A stretch of 19,455 nucleotides of DNA from assembly GCA_030146225.1 (NCBI GenBank), contig JASLCA010000145.1:1-19455 (forward strand). Reading direction: 5' to 3'. This DNA is from Sphingobacterium sp. GTDB taxonomy: Bacteria > Bacteroidota > Bacteroidia > Sphingobacteriales > Sphingobacteriaceae. A program made the translations under genes and the position numbers. Below the pieces are notes generated by a model. That model did no database searches. It was not told the origin of the DNA and was given only the letters and a program-made list of their open reading frames with translations. Below, piece after piece: positions 13,032 through 19,455 of this stretch (its first letter is position 1; every line of letters begins with the position of its first letter).

Positions 13032-14408
13032 TTACAAAGCCATTACAGCTTCCTTAAACTTTTCACCACGCTCTTCGTAGTTCTTAAACCAATCAAAACT
13101 CGCACAGGCAGGGGACAGCAATACTGTATCTCCCTTTGTCGCCAAGTGCGATGCAATCTCTACAGCATCAGCCATAGAAGAGCTATTTACAATAACTTCA
13201 GTATCTTCTTCAAAGGACTCATGAATGCGAACGGTATCCTTACCAATACAAACAATGGCTTTCACCTTGCTTTTCACCAAGTCACGCAACATCTCATAGT
13301 CATTACCCTTGTCAACTCCGCCTAATATCAATACAATATCAGGGCTGAAACTTTCCAATGCATACCATACCGAATTGACATTCGTCGCCTTGGAATCATT
13401 GATGTAATTAACACCACCTATAAAAGCTACATGCTCCAATCGATGCGAAATATTTACATAGGACTCCATACTCTCCTTCATCGTTTGATTGCGTAGCTCT
13501 TGTGCCTTCGCCATCAATCCCGACGCCATATTGTTAAAAACATTATGTTTTCCCTGTAATGACAATTCTTCAATATTCATGGTAAATGTTTCGTTTTGAT
13601 TAGGTACGTTTATTATTATATTCTTTTGCGCATCTAGGAATGCCCCCAATGCTACTTCCTGATGCTGTGTAAATGGCCAATGCTGAGCCTTGGTCGGATG
13701 TAAAGGCAAGCCCTTCATCGTCTCCTCATCATCCAAGCAATAGATAAAGTAATCTGCTGCAGTCTGATTGTTTAAAACCCTAAACTTGGATGCGACATAA
13801 TTTTCCATCTTATAATCATAGCGATCCAAATGATCTGCTGTAATATTTAGGATCACTGCCACGTCTGCTCTAAAATGATACATGTCATCCAGCATAAAGC
13901 TCGAGATTTCCAAGACATAGACATCGTGCTGCGCGCGCGCCACCTGCAAGGCAAAACTCTTTCCTATATTTCCTGCCAAGCCCACATTAACCCCAGCATG
14001 TTTAAACATTTCATAGGTCAACATTGTGGTCGTAGACTTGCCATTCGAGCCCGTGATGCAGTACAATTTCGCATCCGTATACTGGGCTGCAAACTCAATC
14101 TCTGAGATCAAAGGCACCTTTGCCTTACGCAAGTCCTGTATCAAAGCCACCTGCTCTGGAATACCTGGACTCTTAACCACGAGGTCAGCCTGTAAGATAC
14201 GGGCCTGCGAATGCTGTCCCTCTTCAAAGGCAATCCCTTCTGCTAGCAGCATATCCTTGTAAGCTGTAGCAATAGCGCCCTTGTCCGAAACCAAGACCTC
14301 AAAGCCCTTATCCTTAGCTAAGATTGCAGCTCCTACTCCGCTCTCCCCAGCACCCAGAACAACCAGGAAGCCTGATTGCGGATAATATGTATGTGCTATA
14401 TTGGGCAT
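13032..14408 (-). CDS. murD: UDP-N-acetylmuramoylalanine--D-glutamate ligase MurD
   Basis: A cytoplasmic Mur ligase adding D-glutamate to UDP-MurNAc-L-Ala. The 458-residue protein has the nucleotide-binding N-terminus VVLGAGESGVGAA, the ATP loop GSNGKSTTT (120-128) and the central-domain segments VLEISSFML and NITADHLDRYDY. In the C-terminal domain are the arginine-containing HRLEHVAFIGGVNYINDSKA and the segment LSPACASFDWFKNYEERG, which is strongly MurD-like. The ATG at 14408 is one base after the mraY stop, which suggests coupled translation. Its reaction follows MurC and precedes MurE, both encoded in the same cluster. Confidence 0.98.
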   Translation of the reverse strand: MPNIAHTYYPQSGFLVVLGAGESGVGAAILAKDKGFEVLVSDKGAIATAYKDMLLAEGIAFEEGQHSQARILQADLVVKSPGIPEQVALIQDLRKAKVPLISEIEFAAQYTDAKLYCITGSNGKSTTTMLTYEMFKHAGVNVGLAGNIGKSFALQVARAQHDVYVLEISSFMLDDMYHFRADVAVILNITADHLDRYDYKMENYVASKFRVLNNQTAADYFIYCLDDEETMKGLPLHPTKAQHWPFTQHQEVALGAFLDAQKNIIINVPNQNETFTMNIEELSLQGKHNVFNNMASGLMAKAQELRNQTMKESMESYVNISHRLEHVAFIGGVNYINDSKATNVNSVWYALESFSPDIVLILGGVDKGNDYEMLRDLVKSKVKAIVCIGKDTVRIHESFEEDTEVIVNSSSMADAVEIASHLATKGDTVLLSPACASFDWFKNYEERGEKFKEAVMAL

Positions 14409-14409
14409 C

Positions 14410-15654
14410 TTATCTAATTTTTAAGGTTACGATTGTTAATATTGCTAGGATAATGGAAACGATAAAGAAGCGCATCACAATCTTAGATTCATGATAACCC
14501 TTTTTCTGATAATGATGGTGCAGCGGCGCCATCAGAAACACCCGTCTTCCTTCTCCATATTTTCGCTTGGTATACTTAAAGTAGGTCACTTGCATAATAA
14601 CAGAGACATTCTCCAGAAGAAATACCCCACATAATATTGGAATCAACAGCTCCTTGCGAATCAAGATGGCAAAAGCAGCGATAATACCCCCAATAGCCAA
14701 ACTTCCTGTATCCCCCATAAATACCTGTGCCGGATAAGCATTGTACCACAAAAAGCCTGTACATGCACCTACAAAAGCCCCAGCAAAGATTACCAGCTCA
14801 CCCGAATTTGGGATATACATAATATTGAGGTAATCCGAAAAGATTACGTTCCCTGATACATAAGCCAAGATCGCCAGAATAATCCCAATAATCGCTGAGG
14901 TACCCGTGGCCAAGCCATCGATCCCATCGGTTATATTAGCCCCATTCGAGACTGCGGTCACAATAAAGACAACCACAATCAGGAATACAAAAAATGTAGC
15001 CGTACTTCCATTTAACCCAAAGATGCTAAGCACCTTAGAATAGTCAAACTCATTATTCTTATAGAAAGGAATATTAGTCTTTGTAGACTTTACATTCTCT
15101 GCATAGTAGCGCTCCCCTGTCTGGGTATCCACCATAATCTCTACAGCCTTAATGGAACTAGGATTTTTCACTTCTTGACGAATAGCAATGTCAGGATGAA
15201 AGTACATGGTAATGGCGATCAAGGTGCCTAGACCTACCTGTCCAATAACCTTAAACCGTCCAGCTAAGCCTTCTTTATTCTTGCGAAAAACCTTAATATA
15301 ATCATCTAGAAAACCAATAGCACCCATCCAAAGGGTGGTGATAATCATAATGATGACATAGATATTATCCAATTTAGCAAACAATAATGTTGGGATTAGA
15401 ATACCAGCGATAATAATAAGACCGCCCATTGTAGGCGTTCCAGCCTTCTTCTTCTCCCCGTCTAAACCCAAGTCGCGGATAGTCTCGCCCACCTGCTTAT
15501 TATGCAGGGCCCGAATCAACCGCCCTCCAAAGACCGTTGTTATAATTAATGAAAGAATTACCGCTACAGCAGTACGAAAAGATATGTACTGAAACAATCC
15601 CGCTCCCGGAATATGCATATGCTCTTGTAGCCAAGTAAATAGATAATATAACAT
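14410..15654 (-). CDS. mraY: Phospho-N-acetylmuramoyl-pentapeptide transferase MraY, with enlarged periplasmic loop
   Basis: An integral inner-membrane enzyme that links UDP-MurNAc-pentapeptide to undecaprenyl phosphate, giving lipid I. The 414-residue product has the catalytic aspartates D117-D118 (GFLDDYIK), the motif NITDGIDGLATG (240-251), D315 (FMGDTGS) and the histidine triad in APLHHHYQKKG (379-381). It is about 50 residues longer than the roughly 360 of E. coli MraY. The extra residues fall between TM4 and TM5 (about 155-210), a loop that is periplasmic in known structures, and contain a polar VDTQTGERYYAENVKSTKTN stretch. The ATG at 15654 follows the tandem murE stops by 6 bases, with AAGAAGG directly before it; murD begins one base after its stop. 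Confidence 0.98.
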   Translation of the reverse strand: MLYYLFTWLQEHMHIPGAGLFQYISFRTAVAVILSLIITTVFGGRLIRALHNKQVGETIRDLGLDGEKKKAGTPTMGGLIIIAGILIPTLLFAKLDNIYVIIMIITTLWMGAIGFLDDYIKVFRKNKEGLAGRFKVIGQVGLGTLIAITMYFHPDIAIRQEVKNPSSIKAVEIMVDTQTGERYYAENVKSTKTNIPFYKNNEFDYSKVLSIFGLNGSTATFFVFLIVVVFIVTAVSNGANITDGIDGLATGTSAIIGIILAILAYVSGNVIFSDYLNIMYIPNSGELVIFAGAFVGACTGFLWYNAYPAQVFMGDTGSLAIGGIIAAFAILIRKELLIPILCGVFLLENVSVIMQVTYFKYTKRKYGEGRRVFLMAPLHHHYQKKGYHESKIVMRFFIVSIILAILTIVTLKIR

Positions 15655-15663
15655 CCTTCTTTA

Positions 15664-17118
15664 TTATTGTTCGTTAAACGTTTCCTCTAAAATCTCCCGA
15701 TCATCAAAATGATGCCGAACAGCATTAATTTCCTGATACTTTTCATGTCCCTTGCCGGCCACCAGAATAATATCTCCTGGCTGCGCCAAATGACATGCTG
15801 CCCGAATTGCTTCCTTACGGTCAGCAATGGTGAAGACATTTTTCTTACGGCTCGCATCAACCCCAGCTTCCATATCTTTAATAATCGCCATAGGGTCTTC
15901 AGTCCTTGGGTTGTCCGAGGTGATAATTAGCTTGTCGCTCAGCTTACTCGCTACAGCGGACATCTCAGGTCGCTTGGACTTATCTCGATCTCCTCCACAT
16001 CCAATCACTGTAATAATCTGCTGTCCCTGCGTTCTTAGCTCGCGAATTGTTGCCAGTACATTTTCCACCGCATCTGGCGTATGCGCATAGTCAACAATTG
16101 CCAATACACCCGACTTGGAATGTATGGTTTCAAAGCGGCCTTCTGCACCAGCAATGGAACTCATCGCTGTCAACACCTTCATCGTCTCCTGCTCCAACAA
16201 TATTGCCGCACCATAGACCGCCAAGATATTATAAGCATTGAAGCCTCCAACCAACTTCACCCAAACCTCATGCCCATCAATCTGTAGCAACATGCCATCA
16301 AAATGATGTTCCAATACCTTTGCTTTAAAATCAGCCATTGTCCGTAGACCATAGCTTTTCTTGTGCGCAAATGTATTTTGCAACATAATATTCCCATTGC
16401 GATCATCAATATTGGTAAGCGCAAAGGCGTATCGGTCCAAGTCATCAAAGAACTTCTTCTTCGCCTTGATATAATTATCAAAGGTCTCATGGAAATCCAA
16501 ATGATCATGTGTAATATTTGTGAAGATCCCACCTGCAAAGCGCAACCCAGCAATACGCTGCTGTACAATAGCATGCGAGCTCACTTCCATAAAACAATAA
16601 TCACAGCCCTCATCCACCATCTGACGCAATAAAGCATTCAGCGCAATTGGATCGGGTGTGGTATGCGTTGCAGGGATTACACGATCCCCAATTTTATTCT
16701 CAACAGTTGAGATCAGACCAACCTGATAGCCTAAATTCTCAAATAGATTAAAAAGCAATGTAGCAACAGTGGTCTTGCCATTGGTGCCCGTAACCCCTAC
16801 AAGCTTAATCTGCTTGGAAGGATCTCCGTAAAAATTGGTAGCCAACAAGCCCAATACATAAGATGAATCATCCACCAATACATAGGATATGGCAGGGTCC
16901 AAATAAGCTGGAAGCTGCTCGACTACCACTACCGTTGCTCCCAAGACAATAGCTTTATCCAAGTAAAGATGTCCATCCGTTTGCACGCCACGTACAGCCA
17001 CAAAAAGACTGCCCGCAACAATAGCTCTGGAATCGAAGCACAGGGATGCAACCACTACTTCTAATGGGCCCTCCAACTGCTTTACTGGAATCGCATGTAA
17101 TAAATCTTTTAGCTTCAT
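15664..17118 (-). CDS. murE: UDP-MurNAc-L-Ala-D-Glu--meso-diaminopimelate ligase MurE
   Basis: A cytoplasmic Mur ligase adding the third stem residue. The 484-residue protein has the N-terminal UMAG-binding pattern DSRAIVAGSLFVAVRG, the ATP loop GTNGKTT (111-117), the central segments MEVSSHA and TNITHDHLDFH, a lysine-rich AKKKFF where the carbamylated lysine is expected, and AHTPDAVENVL. DNPR at 402-405 is the motif that marks meso-diaminopimelate rather than lysine specificity, so the peptidoglycan is probably of the mDAP type. It lies 4 bases after ftsI. It ends with tandem stops (TAATAA), and mraY begins shortly after. murF, next to murE in E. coli, is not here. Confidence 0.97.
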   Translation of the reverse strand: MKLKDLLHAIPVKQLEGPLEVVVASLCFDSRAIVAGSLFVAVRGVQTDGHLYLDKAIVLGATVVVVEQLPAYLDPAISYVLVDDSSYVLGLLATNFYGDPSKQIKLVGVTGTNGKTTVATLLFNLFENLGYQVGLISTVENKIGDRVIPATHTTPDPIALNALLRQMVDEGCDYCFMEVSSHAIVQQRIAGLRFAGGIFTNITHDHLDFHETFDNYIKAKKKFFDDLDRYAFALTNIDDRNGNIMLQNTFAHKKSYGLRTMADFKAKVLEHHFDGMLLQIDGHEVWVKLVGGFNAYNILAVYGAAILLEQETMKVLTAMSSIAGAEGRFETIHSKSGVLAIVDYAHTPDAVENVLATIRELRTQGQQIITVIGCGGDRDKSKRPEMSAVASKLSDKLIITSDNPRTEDPMAIIKDMEAGVDASRKKNVFTIADRKEAIRAACHLAQPGDIILVAGKGHEKYQEINAVRHHFDDREILEETFNEQ

Positions 17119-17122
17119 AGCG

Positions 17123-19243
17123 TTAGTTTAGCATCAAATTAATGGATGAACCTGCTTTTACATTCATCCCAGCCAACAAGGACTGATTTACCACCTTGCC
17201 CTTTCCTGTTATCCTTGTCTTAAAGCCTGCATTCTCCATCGCAAAGATGGCATCAGACAAGCCCATTCCCAATACATTCGGTACCACTCCCTCTTTGGTC
17301 TGCAACTCTACAAAGGGAACTAACTTTGCTGCAGTATCCCGGCCCTGCACAAGACTATTAATGTCTGTAGGGTGAAAGCCCAAAGCATTGTACACCTTTG
17401 TGGAGGCCTCTTTCGAACCCGCCAAAGTCTGTGGGATCTTAGCCCCAGCAGTATTTACCTTCCTCCCTGCAAGTGTTCCATGCAAGGACATATCATTTGC
17501 ATAGACCATATCTGCCAGCTCCTTAAATACAGGACCTGCAATCGCTCCTCCATAGTAACCTCGTCTGGGATTGCGGATTACCACAATCATAGAATACTTC
17601 GGGTTAGTTGCTGGAAAATACCCTGCAAATGAAGACTGATAGCGACGCGCACCATAGCCTTTAGCGCCATCATTCATCTGCGCTGTACCAGTCTTTCCTG
17701 CCGAAGTATACAAAGGCGAACTTAGTTTACGCCCTGTTCCATCCGTCATCACCCCGGTTAACAATGCCTGTGCTTTGCTAATTGCTTGCTTAGAGGCTAT
17801 TTGTTTATTAATCACTCGGGCTTCAAATTTCTGTACAGTATTGCCTAAATGGCGAATCTCCTTAACGAACAAAGGCGCTATCAACTTTCCGTCGTTAGCA
17901 ACCGCATTATATAACATTAAGGTCTGCAAAGGGGTAAGCCGCAACTCATAGCCATAGGCCATTTGCACTAAAGAGAGCTTGCTCCATGTTTTACTATCAG
18001 GCATCTTTACCCAGGGCTTTACCTCCCCTGGAATCTGTAAGCCTAGGGGTTCAGCTAAACCAAATTGGTGTAGCTTCCCTGTATATTTTTCAGGCTTGCT
18101 GCCGTAATGAATATTAATCATCTTGGCAATTGCTACGTTGGAAGACTCTTGAAAAGCTTCCTTCACCGTTAGCACTGACTTCTTAGGGGCATGCGAATCT
18201 CGAATGGTATGGGATGGAACTTTATAAGTACCATTTCCAATATCTATCGTAGAATTTAAATCCACATAACCATCATCCAGTAGCGCTAAGAAGCTCGCCA
18301 GTTTAAAGGTTGAACCTGGATCGGCTCCCTGCGCAATGGCATAATTATATTTCTCTCTAAAGACGCCCTCGGCATCCCGCGTAAAATTGGCAATCGCACG
18401 GATCTCCCCCGTTTGCACTTCCATCAATATAACACAGCCATTGTCCGCATCACTAGCAATCAACTGCTTCTCCAAAGCGCGCTGCGCCATATCTTGCATA
18501 TTAACATCCAGTGTAGAGATAATATCAGAGCCATCTACTGGAGCAACTTCTACGGAGCGATTTACAGGAACCCAATAGCCCCCCGCAATACGCTGCATCA
18601 TCTGCGAACCACTCTTGCCATCAATATATTTGCCATAAGCACCTTCCAGCCCCACTAATACCGTGTCGCCTTTGGTGTTTTTATAGCCAATGGTACGAGC
18701 CGCCAAGTTTGTAAATGGCAGAATACGCTTATTCTCACGTATGGTAACCAGACTGCTGGAATATTTCTTCTTGCCTTCTTTAAATGTGCTAAACAATGGC
18801 AAAGCCTTTAAATCCTTTAACTCTTGATGCGACACATTACGCTTTATCAAAACATAACGCTGCTTCTTAGCACGCGCATTTTTGAGCATCATCAGGTACT
18901 GACGAGAAGATTTATCTTGAAAATGATTTGCCAAACCTACCGCCAGCGTATCTACCTTGGAATTAAACACATCATTTGCCTCCTCTGGAATAGCCATCGC
19001 ATCAAAGCGCAACTCATACTCCGGAACGGAGGTTGCCAAGAGACTCCCATCATTGGAATAAATATTCCCCCGCGCAGCCTCAATAACTCTTTCTTTGATG
19101 GTTAAACTATCCACCATCGCACGCCATTCGCCTCCATCTACATACTGCAAATGCAGCAGCTTCCCAAAAACCAAGAACGCACCAAACACCATAAGCCCGA
19201 ACGCTAGGTACACTCGCATAAGTATAGATTTCCTAATATTCAT
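17123..19243 (-). CDS. ftsI: Septal penicillin-binding protein FtsI/PBP3 with a C-terminal PASTA domain
   Basis: A monofunctional class B PBP that cross-links septal peptidoglycan in partnership with FtsW. The 706-residue protein has a short cytoplasmic start, one membrane anchor (about 10-30) and a pedestal domain starting near the conserved RGNIYSNDG (58-66). The transpeptidase domain has all three catalytic motifs: S311-T-F-K314, S367-S-N369 and K517-T-G-T520. A C-terminal PASTA-like domain follows (about 652-705: GVVPNVLGMGLSDAIFAMEN and so on). E. coli FtsI (588 residues) has no PASTA domain, whereas some other phyla do. The start ATG at 19243 lies 13 bases after the ftsL stop, and murE follows after 4 bases. 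Confidence 0.97.
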   Translation of the reverse strand: MNIRKSILMRVYLAFGLMVFGAFLVFGKLLHLQYVDGGEWRAMVDSLTIKERVIEAARGNIYSNDGSLLATSVPEYELRFDAMAIPEEANDVFNSKVDTLAVGLANHFQDKSSRQYLMMLKNARAKKQRYVLIKRNVSHQELKDLKALPLFSTFKEGKKKYSSSLVTIRENKRILPFTNLAARTIGYKNTKGDTVLVGLEGAYGKYIDGKSGSQMMQRIAGGYWVPVNRSVEVAPVDGSDIISTLDVNMQDMAQRALEKQLIASDADNGCVILMEVQTGEIRAIANFTRDAEGVFREKYNYAIAQGADPGSTFKLASFLALLDDGYVDLNSTIDIGNGTYKVPSHTIRDSHAPKKSVLTVKEAFQESSNVAIAKMINIHYGSKPEKYTGKLHQFGLAEPLGLQIPGEVKPWVKMPDSKTWSKLSLVQMAYGYELRLTPLQTLMLYNAVANDGKLIAPLFVKEIRHLGNTVQKFEARVINKQIASKQAISKAQALLTGVMTDGTGRKLSSPLYTSAGKTGTAQMNDGAKGYGARRYQSSFAGYFPATNPKYSMIVVIRNPRRGYYGGAIAGPVFKELADMVYANDMSLHGTLAGRKVNTAGAKIPQTLAGSKEASTKVYNALGFHPTDINSLVQGRDTAAKLVPFVELQTKEGVVPNVLGMGLSDAIFAMENAGFKTRITGKGKVVNQSLLAGMNVKAGSSINLMLN

Positions 19244-19256
19244 AACGTTTATCGTG

Positions 19257-19455
19257 TTATTTTTTCTTTTTAATTACCTCTATTTTAATTGGCGGCTCAG
19301 TACGCTCTTTTAAGCCAAGCGTATCAGCCCTTTTTGCAATCTCGGTCTGCGTAGTCATCTTCATTAACTCTGCTGACAAAGACTTATAATCCCAACTCAA
19401 CTCCTTCACATCTCGTCCTAATCGGTCAATAGATCTTACCGTGCGCTCTGCTAAA
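19257..19455 (-). CDS. ftsL: FtsL-like cell division protein, C-terminal part only
   Basis: The last 65 codons of a gene that runs off the right edge of the window. The visible peptide is hydrophilic and heptad-like (SIDRLGRDVKELSWDYKSL). It then shows the typical FtsL ending, in which a short helix leads to an A--LGL motif (EIAKRADTLGLKERTEPP), and closes with a lysine tail (VIKKKK). FtsL is a small bitopic protein with a periplasmic coiled coil that, with FtsQ and FtsB, activates FtsWI. Its N-terminal cytoplasmic part and membrane segment lie outside the window. The call rests mainly on its position directly before ftsI and on the coiled-coil pattern, because FtsL sequences are poorly conserved. 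rsmH and mraZ are expected further upstream. Confidence 0.8.
   Translation of the reverse strand, partial: LAERTVRSIDRLGRDVKELSWDYKSLSAELMKMTTQTEIAKRADTLGLKERTEPPIKIEVIKKKK

Noticed and set aside
1..19455. Mobile elements, CRISPR arrays, tRNA or rRNA genes, or a novel defence system
   Set aside because: No long repeats, transposase, integrase, nuclease or repeat-spacer pattern was seen. The genes are conserved housekeeping families in conventional order.

Overview
The window is a block of chromosomal housekeeping genes from a member of the Bacteroidota, most likely of the Sphingobacteriales type. The evidence is the gene order of the division and cell wall (dcw) cluster, the lack of Shine-Dalgarno sites before most genes, promoters of the TTG-N17-20-TAnnTTTG type, the extended FtsZ and MraY, and the long form of ribosomal protein L34. 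The genus assignment is an inference from general resemblance only. I found no mobile element, CRISPR array, rRNA or tRNA, and no stretch over 300 bases without a gene.

Left part (1-5154), mixed housekeeping and accessory genes. A terminator of an upstream gene (1-28) is followed by a CorA-type divalent-metal transporter (+). This converges, with a 4-base overlap of stop codons, on a minus-strand group: rpmH, rnpA, yidD and tsaB (ribosomal protein L34, RNase P protein, membrane insertion factor, tRNA t6A factor). rpmH is only 52 codons long. Further right are mscL (-) and, divergent from it, an orphan NarL/FixJ-type response regulator (+). A perfect 34-base palindrome then separates the regulator from a convergent xylose-isomerase-like TIM-barrel protein (-).

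Right part (5296-19455), the dcw cluster on the minus strand. In transcription order it runs ftsL (cut by the window edge), ftsI, murE, mraY, murD, ftsW, murG, murC, ftsQ, ftsA, ftsZ. From ftsL to ftsQ the genes are separated by 1-13 bases or overlap (murC/ftsQ by 8), so they almost certainly form one transcript. It encodes successive steps of peptidoglycan precursor synthesis: MurC, MurD and MurE add the stem amino acids, MraY makes lipid I and MurG makes lipid II. FtsW and FtsI polymerise and cross-link lipid II at the septum, and FtsQ, FtsL, FtsA and FtsZ form the divisome. murF and ddl are not in the cluster. ftsZ is set apart by 138 bases and closes with a strong hairpin terminator.

The most interesting non-coding signal is in the ftsA-ftsZ gap. 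Three perfect matches to the relaxed DnaA-box consensus TTWTNCACA and one near match lie within 60 bases, directly upstream of and overlapping a good Bacteroidota-type promoter for ftsZ. This could couple replication initiation to ftsZ expression, but that is a hypothesis. Otherwise the window is conventional, and I do not see a clearly new multi-gene system in it. Several minus-strand genes have longer frames if TTG or GTG starts are allowed; ATG starts are chosen below and the reasons given.
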